Source of the DNA: Solanum dulcamara
Lineage: Eukaryota; Streptophyta; Magnoliopsida; Solanales; Solanaceae
Direction: 5' to 3'
DNA: 64,000 nt
NCBI RefSeq assembly: GCF_947179165.1
Contig: NC_077245.1
Coordinates: 45,358,786 to 45,422,785, forward strand
The notes under the pieces are model-generated. The model did no database searches and was not told the origin of the DNA. It saw nothing but the letters and a program-made list of their open reading frames with translations. The position numbers were made by a program, and so were the translations under genes. Below are positions 34,801 to 46,642 of this stretch, in pieces (the first letter of the stretch is position 1; each line of letters begins with the position of its first letter).

Positions 34801-35603
34801 GTCTCTCTTACCTTTCCACACTTGTAAACGAGCTATGTATTTGTGCTATGAGCAATATGGTTTTTTTTTTTTTTTTGACAGGAAAAACTATATGCTAGTG
34901 TCATTTTTATATTCCACTCATACATTTTATATGGGCGATGTATTCCGTTTTTTTAAACTTGAGAAGTGTTTGACATTTATCATTTCTACGGCAATTACAC
35001 AATTTACATGAATTTAATCAATTCGGATAATATCATTTTGTCCCTCAATTGTGAATAAATAGGAGGGATAATATAATTGAGGGACCAAAAACACTACATA
35101 ACCTAATAAACTTGATGTGATATTATTTCCTATATCAATTAAAGCTTTGAATTATTATTATTTTAATTCAAGAATTAGTAAATATGATAATATGCGTCAA
35201 TATCGTACATGTGTTATGTCTAGACCAAAAACCTTGGTATAAAGTGAATAGAGTTATCTAAGTTTGGGTGCGTTGAAGAGTCTTATAACTTGGTGAAATG
35301 TTGAGATTACCAAGTTACATCAAACTTGGGGTGAAGGTAAATTATAGTTGATGGAAAGTATTTTGCTCATAAATCATTTTCTTTGTGCACCATATGTGTG
35401 AAATACAAGTTAATGACTCGTTGAGGGTAATCTATACGATATTAAAAGTATAAAGACTCTTAGAAATGTTATTTGAATTTTTTGTCCTTCATTAAAAGAC
35501 TCAACTTTAAATAAAATCATCTTTTTTTATTTTCTTTCAATTATTATATCATTATTTTAATGATATTAAATATTAATTATAATAAACATAATAAAAATTA
35601 ACT
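34801..35603. other. AT-rich intergenic spacer
   Basis: There is no gene. A poly(T) run is followed by 'gacagg' near 34860-34881. A short inverted pair 'gtccctcaatt...aattgagggac' (about 35040-35085) could be a small MITE relic. Confidence 0.5.
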
Positions 35604-36032
35604 GGGAAAATTATGCGGATAAGCAAACATGTACTAGTTAATTAGCTAACATAGCTATAGTTTGAATTAATTATGGCTCGCGGCAAACATCTAGCTGTAA
35701 TTACAATTTGAGTTTTGTATAATTCGTGCGATTATACAGTTAAGTTTTGTATAATTCGCGCGATTTATACAAACGTTGTGCGCGAATCGAATTGTATATC
35801 GAAATATACAAACATTACAAATTGTATAGTGAATTATACAAATCTTGTGCATAAATTGTTATACAAACGTTATATAAAAGCTGTGAATTGTATAGCGAAT
35901 TATACAAACGTATATAAACGTTGCGCGAATTATACAAACGTTGTTATGACTATAGCTATGAATTGTAATTAACAAATAATAGCTATGGAGCATAATTAAT
36001 GTATTTTTGAGTGGCTATATGCGAAAATTTTC
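35604..36032. mobile_element. TIR element with internal 'ttatacaaacgt' repeats
   Basis: The ends gggaaaattatgcggataagc and gctatatgcgaaaattttcc are imperfect inverted repeats, and both sides contain 'agctatag' motifs. The interior has about eight variants of 'aattgtata(g)cgaattatacaaacgtt' in both orientations, giving a palindrome-rich block with scattered CG pairs. The superfamily is probably Mutator-like, by similarity to the ends of the element at 42580. Confidence 0.6.
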
Positions 36033-36097
36033 CAAAGAAAATTGAGACAATTTTCATATTATGGTTAAATTTCTACACGGGGAATGTTTTCCCAACT

Positions 36098-36181
36098 AAA
36101 ATAGACTTGATTCAAAAAAGAAATAATCAATAATTAAATTCCTTTTAACTGGAGTATTCATTAGATGTATTTATGTAATGA
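36098..36181 (+). repeat. Direct repeat, left copy (about 82 bp)
   Basis: Begins aaaatagacttgatt and ends tatgtaatga. It matches 39577-39657 with about eight differences. The two copies bracket 3.4 kb. Confidence 0.8.
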
Positions 36182-36426
36182 CCCGTTAGGTCAGTTCGAG
36201 GATGAGTCATCTCTCTTTTATAAAAGATTCTTTTCGTAAATTTAAATTGAAAATTTTGGATTAATTGTTAACTAGGGTAAATTAGTTGGCGGGTGATCTT
36301 AAATAATTAATTTAATTAGTGGGCTAAATTATTAATTTATTTAATATCATATACTATTGTATTTGTTAAAATAAGTTAGTAAGATTTGTCACTTTTAATA
36401 CATAATGAAATAAAAAAGGAAAAGAG

Positions 36427-36457
<31 letters not shown>

Positions 36458-36460
<3 letters not shown>

Positions 36461-37612
36461 TCCGTTTGTCAGTTGGACCCTTCTACTTATCGTTTTGGCA
36501 ACTAAACTCTTAAACTCATCTGAACACAATATTTTAAACCCCTTTTTCATCTGATTAGTGTGCGTGTTGTATAATCAAGCACACATGGAATTCCACGTCA
36601 TTTTGTAATGACACGTGTGAATTACATGTTAAAAAAAATCAATTAGGGAGCTTTTACAATTTCTGAAAAATTTCAAGGCATGTTCTTCATATTTGCTCAC
36701 AAAGTGAGCACCAAATTCATGTTAGATAGATGAAATTCTTTCCCATTTTACTTAAAAATTTAACTACAAATTCACCAATGCAAACCCAAAGAACCTCAAT
36801 CACAATTTTGAATCAATTTCACAAATTCTCAACACCCATTTATTCCTCTTCAAACTTTCTCTAACTTTATCAATAGAGTTTTCAATTTTTCAATATCCAT
36901 CAATCAACCTTCATGTAACCCATACCTACATCTCTTCTTTAAAGTCAACTAACACAAATAATGGGTTTGAACCTTAATCACTATTTTGAATCAATTTCAT
37001 AAATTCTCAAAACCCATTTATTGCTCTTCAAGCTTTCTCTAATTTTATCAATGGAGTTTTCAATTTTTCAATATATATCAATCTCCCTTCATGTAATCCA
37101 TACCTACAGCTCTTCTTTAAAGTCAACTAACACAAATAATAATTTTAATATTTTAGACTAAAAATTAAAAACTTAAAAGGGTTAAGAATGGGGGCAGAAC
37201 GAATTGGTTAAAGTGTGTGTGTGGGGGGGGGGGGGGGCTGATTTGCAGCAAAAGAGAAGTGTGTGTTGAGGAAGAAGAAGAAGAGGAGGAGAGTGGGTGT
37301 GGTGAATGAAATTCCAAGAAGAAGAAGAGAGAGGGCTGGGGCGGAGGAGAAAGGGTGGGGAGGGATGGTTGAGGAAGATATGTATTTTGATTTTTTTAAA
37401 AATTGATTATTAGTTTTTAATTTTTTTTAAAATGTAAATATAGTATTTACTTGCTTTCAAACGCGTGTAATCACATTCTTTTCCAACTCAGCAACATCAA
37501 TGCCATATAAGGTCGGTCAATGGTCAGAGGGATTTAAAAAATTGTGTTCAGATGAGTTTAAGGGTTCAATTGGCAAAGTAATAAGTAGAATGGTCAACTG
37601 ACAAATTGAGCC
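36458..37612. mobile_element. Long-TIR transposon (1.15 kb), non-autonomous, Mutator-like
   Basis: About 85 bp at the left (ggctccgtttgtcagttgga...) are inverted at the right (...tggtcaactgacaaattgagcc), including 'cttaaactcatctgaacaca' and its complement at the right. A (TA)n run (36431-36456) precedes it. Inside is a 178-bp tandem duplication (36792-36969 and 36970-37141), a G run (37216-37234) and a purine-rich gaagaagaag zone. There is no long ORF. Confidence 0.78.
36792..37141 (+). repeat. 178-bp tandem duplication, two units
   Basis: Both units begin aacct(c/t)aatcac and end in 'tctttaaagtcaactaacacaaataat'. They are about 90% alike by eye. The unit lies inside the TIR element at 36458-37612. 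Confidence 0.8.
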
Positions 37613-38525
37613 AAGTACAAGAGTCTCGCAGGTCATTCCTCCTATATTTATATAAAGTATATGGCATTAGCCATCAAACGTCAGAAACAGGAACAGCCGT
37701 TGCACGCTGAAATAGAAAAAAACGATTATGGAGGAAGAAAGAAAAGAAAGGGAAAAAGAAAAGGAAAGGAGAAGAGAAAAATAGGAATTTTCATCCCAAA
37801 GCATCATGGTAATTATTCTCATCCATTTCATTAAAGTTTTATGTTATTATGAACATATTTTTAGGGAAAATTCGTGGAGAAATAATGTTGAAATAAGAAA
37901 ATATGGCCATAGGGTTCTTAGCAGAAAATCTTGATTTGGTGGTCAAATAACGACTCGTTTTAGCTGAAATTCGACATGTAAGTTTATTTTATTATGGGTG
38001 AATATAATCTGAAAGAAAATTTCAAATTCAAATTCGAGGGCTCTGGTTGATTTCTTGACCCGAAAATAAATATAGCAATATGGATCTCATTAAATTCGTA
38101 TTCTTATGGTGATTATGTATTTGAACAAATTTTAATCATTCAAAGGCATTACGAAAGGCTTAAGTTTCGAAGTGGTTGTTCAATTATTTTAGTCAAGTGA
38201 ACTATTAAAACTCTGTTAAATTTTGTAAAATTTTTGAATTTTCTTTTTATGTGTGTGTGTGTTGGGAGTAATGGGAAAGAGGTAGTTGGATGTTTCTTAC
38301 ATGAATTAATCTAAGTTGAAATATGGGGTTAACAAAAAGGCAATGTGCGTAATCTTGTGATGTGAAGGTGTGAAATGCCTTGATTACGATATGGATGTGT
38401 ATTTGATGAAATGCTTTAATAGTTTCATTTTGATTGTGAACTTCTTGAACTTGTCATTCTTCATTATTGTGTGAATATGAAGATTACATTTTGTTCTTGA
38501 ACACTGTGATGAGATGGACATGTTG

Positions 38526-39052
38526 TGATGTCGAGGTCATTGCCGGCGAGAGTGTGTTGTCGAGGTCATTTTTGACGAGATTGTGTTGTTGAGGTCATTG
38601 CCGGTGAGAGAGTGTTGCCGAGGTCATCTCCGGCGAGAGTGTGTTGCCGAGGTCATCTCTAGCAAGAGTGTGTTGCCGAGGTCATCTCCGGTGAGAGTGT
38701 GTTGCCGAGGTCATCTCCGGCGAGAGTGTGTTGCCGAGGTCATTTTCGGCGAGTGTGTGATGCCGAGGTCATTTATGGTGAGAGTGTGATACCGAGGTCC
38801 TTTTTGATGAGAGTGTGATGCTGAAGTCATTATCGGCGAGAGTGTGTTGTCGAGGTCATTTTCGACGAGAGTGTGATGCTGAGGTCATTGCCGGCGAGAG
38901 TGTGATGTCGAGGTCATTTCTGGTGAGAGTGTGATGCCGAGGTCATTGCCGACAAGAGTGCATTGTCGAGGTCATTCCCGATGAGAGTGTGTTATCGAGG
39001 TCACTTCCGATGAGTGTGTGATGTCGAGGTCATTATTGACGAATGTGATCGA
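38526..39052 (+). repeat. 29-bp minisatellite, about 18 copies
   Basis: The unit is near gttgccgaggtcat + ctccggcgagagtgt, with the period of 29 fixed by successive 'ttgccgagg' at 38645, 38674, 38703 and 38732. Units diverge toward the right (gatgccgaggtcattgccggcgag). It is the most GC- and CpG-rich stretch of this part of the window. The period is not a multiple of three and stops appear, so it is not a coding repeat. Confidence 0.9.
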
Positions 39053-39576
39053 TACTCAATTATTATTTGTGTATGAGCTTCCTTGCATATTTATGTGTGT
39101 GGTGTATTAACTTTTGTGTATGATCAGTGTGATACTTGTGATTCTGCCTTGTGATGACTTAACTATGATTGTGGAATTTATATGAACCGTGTATTGTGAA
39201 CTCTAGGTTGGACTGATTTTCTGTACAGGTTGTAGTTATGAAGGTTCGGTTGGGATAAAGGAAGTTCTCGAATTTTATGAGATTTGCCTAGTTTTATTAG
39301 TTGTCTTGCTAGGTACCGTGTTGTTTGGTACTCACTCCTTGCTTCTACACTTGTATAGGTTTTGAGCCCGGATAGTGAGTATGAGTTATCCATTATCCTC
39401 TGAGGCTTTGAGGTGACTTTGAGAGGTAGTTGATTGACTCCCTACGATCTCCCTTGTCCCTTTTCATTTATGCTTTGTTCTATTTGAGATACAAAGACAT
39501 TTGAGACTTGTACTTATCTTTCATTTTGTATTTATTAGTAGCTTGTGCACGTAATAACCTGTCAATAATTCATGAC

Positions 39577-39657
39577 AAAAATAAACTTGATTAAAAAACT
39601 AGTCAATAATTAAATTCCTTTTAACTGGAGTATTCATTAGATGTGTTTATGCAATGA
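39577..39657 (+). repeat. Direct repeat, right copy (about 82 bp)
   Basis: Partner of 36098-36181, ending tatgcaatga. Confidence 0.8.
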
Positions 39658-41162
39658 TTTTTTTAATTGAAAAACCCAAAAACTACAATTTAAATTTATT
39701 TTTATATGGATTTAATTTATTTTCCTTTAGGGATCACTTAAAGATTAGAATTCCTTCAAACATTTAAGGAATTACTAACATTATGTCTCTCTTTATTTAG
39801 ATTTTGTTATCATTCCTCCAAAATTGACATAGGAGGTGGTGGTGGGGTGGAGGCGGGGGTGGAGGAAAATTAGGTTTTGATTTAGATTTTTTTTACCAAT
39901 TGAAATTGTAATAGCATATATGATTAAAGAGATAAATGTTCTAGTGATTTAAGGTAAGTTTTTTAAAATTTTAGTATGTTCTTGAAGTTTATAATAATGA
40001 ATGATCGTTTTTTTATTATAGAGAATTGTTAATTGAATTGTCATTTACTATTTTTATTTAAAATAATTGTCATTTACTATTTTTATTTAAAATAATTGTC
40101 ATTTAATTATTATTTTAATATTTAAGATTTTAAAATTAACTAAAGATATAGCTATTGAATCTTTACTTATTAGTAATAGTAAAATATAGTCTTGAATTTA
40201 TATAAGGAGACTATTTAAATTTAAAATAAATTTGTAACACGTAAGAATTCCTAATATTTAATACTTTAAAATTGACTAACATTTTGCTTCTTAAATCTTT
40301 TTTTATTTGAATTATATTAAATTTCTAACACTTATGACTTCTAATTCAATTATAGTTGGTGAAAGAAATATTTTACCCTAAGAAGGATTTTTTTGTGTGG
40401 ATATATAAACGTGTAGTTATATTATTAATTATGGAAAGTAGTAGTATTAAAATTTAGAGATAATTAAATTGTATTCGAAGTTATATAGGTACAGTATGTG
40501 TTCAAACTCTAGAGACAAATGAAATACGCCTCCCAAATTGTATTTGGATTCATCTTCCTTCATCAAGATGACCTTTGTCCGTTGTTTCCTCAACTATTTT
40601 TCATTAACAAATTTTCTATAAAATGTATTTTGAAAAGAAAATTTTACCTTAAGTAAATTATTACCTTAATCAAATAAGAAAAGATTTATAACTAAAACTA
40701 TATAAAGGGTGATGAAAAGAAAAGTTTCATAGTAATTTCACTTATAAAAAAAAGAATTCATCAGAGAGAGTATCACAACAAATCAAGAGTGGAAATACTT
40801 TTAAATTGATTGAGAATAAATAATATAAACTCAATAAATTATTTGTAAAAGAAAAAGTGAGCTATAACCAACGATAGCATATTTTTGATACAATATTTAT
40901 TTATATCATTTAAATAGATATAACATCTATTTTAATATTAATTGCTATTTTTTAATAATTTTGTTCTTATGTACAACTTTATTGATTATTGCGAGACATA
41001 CGTGCAAACACGTACACTAAATTAGTATCTTTAATAGTTTCAAGGCATTACACACAAACAAAAATATTATCTATATCTTGAGTTTTTTTTGGATATCTCT
41101 TTGCTTTCGGTGAATAGTTTTCTTCAATTGCTGCTTTTGTTGAGAATGAGAGATAATATTTC
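39658..41162. other. AT-rich spacer with no recognised gene
   Basis: This has simple features only: a G-rich run ggaggtggtggtggggtgg (39832-39850) and a direct doublet of 'aattgtcatttactatttttatttaaaat' (about 40035-40095). A 'gttcaaactctagagacaaat' segment near 40500 recurs in the MIC10 intron near 30610. Confidence 0.5.
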
Positions 41163-41467
41163 AGATAGTCACGTAATTATGAATTTTTCTCTCAGAAAGT
41201 CACTCAATTATTAACTTTTCTATCAGAGAGTCATGCAATTATGATTTTTAACCCAAAAGCCACTCAACTACGGATGTTTTACTTACAAGGTCAATCAATC
41301 TATTTAATTGATTTTTTCATTAAAATTTACTTGTATGAAATTTTTATTCAAAATCAAAGTTGAGGACTTTCAAGAGAAGCCCATAGTTGAGTGATTTTTG
41401 AATATGATGTTAACAATTAAAGTTGAATAACTTTTTGAGAGAAAAGTTTATAGTTGAGTGACCATCT
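41163..41467. mobile_element. MITE with TIRs 'agatagtcac', 305 bp
   Basis: The left end agatagtcacgtaattat pairs with the right end agttgagtgaccatct, and 'tttctctcagaaagtcact' with 'actttttgagagaaaagtt'. Additional 'agtcactcaa' repeats lie inside. Mutator-like by style, with no certain target duplication. Confidence 0.7.
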
Positions 41468-41726
41468 AACATATTTTATCTCGTTAATTCAGTGACGAGT
41501 GAGTTTTGAAATGACTTCAAGAACCCCATTTAACAGACTTTCTATTACCTTTTTTTACTAGGATAAATTTTCCATTTTTCTTTGCTTGTAAGTTATTTCA
41601 ATGAACTAAAGAATCTCAAATTTGTATAATTAAGTGAATGTAAGAATTTGAAGTTTGTAAAATGTACAAATATAATTGAATGATATTTCGTGGTTATCAC
41701 TCACGTCAGTCTAACACACTGAAAGG

Positions 41727-42570
41727 GGTCTTTTGGTACAAATATTAATAATGTAAGAATTAGTAATGCATGAATTATTTTTTATAAAGTGTTTGGTTTA
41801 TTACTTTCCACCTAATCTTATGTTTGTATTAAAACTCTATTAAAAAAAATCCAATTATACCCTTGAATTATTATGATATTTTTTATTTTATGTAATTGTG
41901 TCATGATAGATAAATATCGGATTAGCTTTTTATTTTTGTGATCTTCTAACTAGCTAGGAGAAGACCAATTTTGTTGTCATGTTTGCTATTTTCTCACTTG
42001 AATAATTTGAGGATAAATAATTGTCATATTAATAAATCGATCACTCACAAAACATCAATTTTCAATTTTAAAAAGATTGACCATCTACTTTTAAAACTGA
42101 ATAAATAGCAAACGATTGTAAAATCGAATAAACCATCTATGTTTACATATAAAAATTGCAAGTTTAATATGTATGCAATTTTATAAATTGTTTCAAAATA
42201 TAAATAATTAGAAAACCACACACACACACACACTATATATATATATATATATAAAGAAATAATACATTCAATTAAAATCACAAACGTCTTGTGGTGATGT
42301 ATTTGCTTTTTCAATTAGTAAATTTTAAACAATTCACATTTCAAATATTGTATTGATTTGTATTTAATTTATTTAGCAACAAACAACTCTCTCTAAATAA
42401 TAAAATTTGTAAGGTAATTTATTTAAATAAATTTACTAGTACAAATATAAAGCACAAATCAAGAAAATAAATAAAATGATTAAAAAGATTTGAGGGGGTA
42501 TTTTGTCTTTTTACATAGCTAATCCCATGATATTAAACCTATGTATTACTAATACCATCAAATGAAAGGT
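41727..42570. mobile_element. Possible Tourist-like MITE relic
   Basis: The left end ggggtcttttggtacaaat with 'attagtaatgcatgaatt' and the right end 'tgtattactaataccatcaaatgaaaggt' are weakly inverted and resemble the ends of the MITE at 44116. Inside are a (CA)n/(TA)n run (42213-42253) and no gene. It abuts the Mutator-like element that follows. Confidence 0.4.
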
Positions 42571-43040
42571 ATTAGTTAGGAAAAACTACAGAATATAGCA
42601 AACATCAATATATATTTTATATAAATAGCTATAGTTTACCTTTTTTATATTATATGAATATAATTATATATTAAATAACAAAATTAATTAAAAAATAATA
42701 TATATATATTGATAAAATGCAAAAATTAAATACCGAAGCATTTACTACACGCGTAATAATGATGCCAGAACTCTTCCCGATGTGTTACCATCTTCAATGC
42801 ATTATATTTCAATATCAATATTATTATAGATATTTTTAATTATTTTCCCTCAATTTCCATCCCAATCACGATTCTATAGCATGATTTTAGGAGTATTTTT
42901 GTGATTCATCTTCACCAGATATCTTTTAATTCCATTTTTTTCCTCGTTTTATGAAGATTATTTTTGTATACATTTATATGTTTTATTTATTTTCATAGGG
43001 TTTTCGAGTTTCGATTGAAGAATTATTGTCTCTATTACAA

Positions 43041-43077
43041 TGGCCGAAATCAATTCTTTGAAAAGATTTATAAGAGG
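43041..43077 (+). pseudogene. Possible first exon of the gene carried by the Mutator-like element
   Basis: An ATG here gives MAEINSLKRFIR followed by a possible donor 'gag|gtatac'. No family is recognised in this short piece. The plus-strand ORF 43100-43294 (QEQSKISCSLVVLEKERR...) may be a further exon. This is offered because the only recognisable exon (45311-45598) is on the same strand. Confidence 0.3.
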
Positions 43078-44115
43078 TATACATTAATTTGATAAATTAT
43101 TGGATGAAATTCTATTATTTGATTTGTGTATTAAGCAAGAGCAATCCAAAATTTCATGCTCTCTTGTTGTATTGGAGAAAGAAAGAAGAATAAAGATGAT
43201 TAATGATCCCATACATTTGAATCTACAAATCAGCAAAATTCATAATAAAGAGGAAAGAAGGCTCAAAACCTTTAAACATCAAAAATATTGTTGAAAAAAG
43301 AAGAAGGAAAGTCAATATTGTTGATTTCAGGTAGTAGTGGAAAAAAAAAAGTAGAACAGCAAAATCAGCAGGATGAAGATATTGAAGTTTGTATGCTTTT
43401 ATACTTGATTTTAAACTAAATAGTCCAAGTTTTATACATCCTATTACTTTACTTTATTTTCTAGTGTCTCATAAATATGAATATATTTGTATGCACTTTT
43501 TGAAAAATCACAATGTGCCATGTTATAGCTTGTTTCTGGAATTGTCCGACGTAACAAATTTGTGTTTAACAACAGATGTATTCATACGAAACGAAAGTAT
43601 CCATATACATTTGAAACCAAAGTATTCAGGGTATTCATGTGTACTTTGTATAATTATATTCATAAGGGTAATGTATTCATATTAAGTTATATAATGAATT
43701 ATATCCTTGATTTTAGTATTTGTATACATTAAGTCATATATAAATACTTGTATTCATTTGAAATCAATGTGTTCATATGTCAACTGATATACTTCATAGA
43801 GTACTATATAACTACTTGTATTATTTTGAAATCAAAGCTTCCATTTGCTAAATTATATACTTCACACTGTTTTGATATAATGTATAGTATAATGAATTAT
43901 ATCCTTGATTTTAGTATTTGTATACATTAAGTCATATATAAATACTTGTATCCATTTGAAATCAATGTGTTCATATGCTAAATGATATACTTCACATTGT
44001 ACTATATACCTAATTGTATAATTTTGAAACCAAAGCTTCCATTTGCTAACTTATATACTTCACACTGTTTTGATATAGTGTATATTTAAGTTAATTTTAA
44101 TGGTTTGTATACTTA

Positions 44116-44852
44116 GGGGTTGTTTGGTTGCTGGTTGGAGTTATGCAGGTATTAGTAATACATGTATTAGTAATGTAGGGTTTAGCTATGCAGATATTAG
44201 TAATACAGGATTTAGTTATGGAGGGTTTCTTTGGGTATTGTTTTGTTATGTTAACCCCACTATGGTGTCTTGTGCAACAAAAACAAATTTAAATCAGACG
44301 CCAAATACAATAATCGCGTTAAGGCTTGGAGAAAGAAGGTAAGAATGATACTTGGTATCGCGTTGAGCGAAGCAGCGGCAAATTCATGAGAAGATTCAGA
44401 CTTCCGGAGAACACAAAGATGGATCAAGTTAAGGCTTCTATGGAGAATGGAGTAAAGAAACCTGATATCAAGTTCATTGAGATCTCTTGTTAAAATATTT
44501 TGGCTGAAAAAAGTATATATGCAGTATCAAGTATGGTGTTTATTGTAGAAGATTTGGATTATTTTTATATTTGATTGAGAGCGAAGGGTAAAGTTGTTAA
44601 TTTATATTTTTATTCAGGTATTAGTTATTCATGTATAACTTATTTCATCTTCTACCTCGCATAAAATAATACATAGATTGACTCATAACTTATACATGTA
44701 TTAGTTATGTGATTTTCTAATTTTCTAACCGAACATAATAGTATGTGTGTTGAATTTTATATCTTACACAAAAATGCTACCAAACATAGTAAAACATATG
44801 CAGTATTTTATATCTGAATAACTCAATTCTTATCCAGTAACCAAACGGCCCC
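44116..44852. mobile_element. Tourist-like (PIF/Harbinger) MITE, 737 bp, carrying a host gene fragment
   Basis: The ends are GGGGTTGTTTGGTTGCTGG and CCAGTAACCAAACGGCCCC, flanked by TTA (44113-44115, 44853-44855). The subterminal regions hold 'attagtaatacatg' / 'catgtattagttat' inverted words. The middle carries a small-heat-shock-protein fragment (44322-44493) on the plus strand. Confidence 0.8.
44322..44493 (+). pseudogene. Captured fragment of a class I small heat-shock-protein (HSP20) gene
   Basis: From 44347 the plus strand reads [18 protein letters not shown], then [19 protein letters not shown], then [12 protein letters not shown] and a stop at 44491-44493. This is the alpha-crystallin domain core and C-terminal tail of cytosolic class I small Hsps. 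The stretch that normally lies between NGV and KKP (about ten residues) is absent, and the frame is kept. An LGERR just upstream is one frame off. Parent genes are chaperones that bind unfolding proteins on heating; this piece is a non-functional copy. Confidence 0.85.
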
Positions 44853-45310
44853 TTAGTGTATTCATTTGAATACAAAGTATTTGCATGAGAGTATATTTGA
44901 ATACAATTAGATACTGGTATCAATTTGAAATCAAAAGTGTCTATATGCTAATTGATAGACCTCACATTGTCTGATATAGTGTATTTTTTCAAGTTCTACA
45001 AGGGCTTGTATCATTGATACTTTAATACATTAAGTTTTATATAAATACTTGTATACTTTTGAAATTTAATGATTTGTATACTTAATATATTAATACATTA
45101 AATTATATAAATAATTATATCCATTTGAAATCAAAGTATCAATATACTAATTGTACAAGCAATACATCTTCACTTGTGTATCTTTAAGTTCTTTTAATGG
45201 TTTGTATACTCAATATATATTAATACATTAAGTTATATAATAATTGTATCCATCTGAAATCAAAGTATCAATATGCTAACTGTACAAGCAATACATCTTC
45301 ACTTGTGTAG

Positions 45311-45598
45311 GAAATTAGATTCTATGTGGTGGATCATTCAATCGAAGCACCACATATGCATATTTATGGCAACCACAATATTGTTCAGGATTTAAAGGAA
45401 AAGCTTATTCATGTTCAATTCAACAAATTCAAGAATACTTGTTTTGGTGCATACACACGTGTGCATGAATGTCACGTTCAAAATCAAATATTTAGGTGCT
45501 TCATGGTTTGTGAGTTGGAGGATAGTATATCGGATGCATTGTTATTTCATATAAATCACTCTACACTTCGATTCAGTATTCATCCATTTAAAATCTAA
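45311..45598 (+). pseudogene. DUF1985-like exon inside the Mutator-like element
   Basis: After a possible acceptor 'cttgtgtag' the frame is open for about 95 codons from EIRFYVVDHSIE to a stop at 45596. The core LKEKLIHVQFNKFKNTCFGAY, a Leu/Cys-rich middle, and ALLFHINHSTLRFSI match the DUF1985 layout ('F..TCFG', then 'F.I....LRFS'). DUF1985 is usually joined to Ulp1-like SUMO protease or transposon-borne proteins in plants. The downstream part is missing here, so function is not expected. Confidence 0.65.
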
Positions 45599-46005
45599 AA
45601 TTGAAAAAAATAAAATTGCATCACAAAGTGATAGAATCAATCGAATAAAAAAACAAATTTTGACTCAACAAAATGCATTGAATACCTGCACGAATCCTGA
45701 AAAACAACAATGGAAACAAAATAGGAAAAGATGTTGTATCCTAAAAATTTCATTAGTACTGCTGTGACACAATCAGATGTGCCATTTTAATAGGTAAAAT
45801 AGTAATTGTTAATTTAATAATGAAAAGTTGAGAGTTTTAGTGATGTAATTAAAGGGATGTTAGTAATAGTAACAATTTTACTTTAATTAATGCATATGAT
45901 TAAAAATATATTACTGTATAAATTTAAAAAAATAAAAAAACCTTAGCATACAACTAATTTTAGATAGAAACTATGGTCATTTTTAGTAAGTATGATACTT
46001 ATAGC

Positions 46006-46642
46006 TAGGGGTGTACATGAACCGGGTTGGTTCAGATTTTTTACAAATCAAATCAAACCATTTGTATCGGGTTATTAAATCTATAAACCAAACCAAACCA
46101 ATAAAAGTCGGGTTTTTCGATATCAATTTTTCTCGGGTTTCTCGGGTTTTTCGGGTTTTTTCAGGTTTCTCGGATTTTTCATAGTATCTAATAAAAAGTA
46201 CAGAGAAGTTCTTCATAAAAAGAGTTCTAGTACAAAATATCAACATATAAGATGGAGGTAGAACACTGTTTGAAGTTTTAACTTTATAATATAACTTTAT
46301 AAGATGACTTTTTTTGTATATTATTTAGATGGGCTTCTCAAGTCCAAATCTAAATGTAAGAAAGAAAACAAAAATTAAGAAAAATTTTTAAAAAATATTT
46401 ATAAATTACATTTTAATAAATATTTTTATGTATAACATAATTTAAAAGTAGTATATCTATAATCGGGTCGGTTTGGGTTCGGTTTGACTTTTTTTAGTTA
46501 AAACCAAACTAACCCTATAATAGTCGGGGGATTTTTTCCAAACACCAAACCAAGTCAAACCAAACCACTAGTCGGGTTTTTTTCCGGTTTGGTTCGATTT
46601 GTCGATTTGGTGCAGTTTATCGGTTTGCTCTGTACAGCCCTA
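46006..46642. mobile_element. hAT-type MITE (637 bp) inside the Mutator-like element
   Basis: The ends TAGGGGTGTACA and TGTACAGCCCTA are inverted. The flanks cttatagc (45998-46005) and catatagc (46643-46650) are an 8-bp duplication with one mismatch. Both sides have 'gggttggttcag' / 'gtcggtttgggttcggtttg' subterminal repeats, as in the MITE at 312-1078. The run 'tcgggtttttcgggtttttt' (46125-46165) is a short simple repeat. Confidence 0.82.

Larger units (their letters stand above)
43690..45309 (+). repeat. Degenerate intron-like tandem repeats
   Basis: The blocks 43693-43790 and 43892-43990 share 'attatatccttgatttt' and 'gtatttgtatacattaag' with a ~200-bp step. 45057-45180 and 45185-45309 are two ~129-bp copies ending in 'gcaatacatcttcacttgtgta'. 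The array is interrupted by the MITE at 44116. It probably represents an expanded intron of the captured gene. Confidence 0.65.

Noticed and set aside
35715..35972. Asn/Tyr-rich 85-aa ORF
   Set aside because: A by-product of the repeated 'tatacaaacg' units.
38583..38789. Cys/Arg-rich ORF
   Set aside because: Produced by the 29-bp minisatellite; the period shifts frame and there is no start context.
38526..39052. CRISPR-like array
   Set aside because: Repeats are head-to-tail without spacers, in a plant genome. It is a minisatellite.
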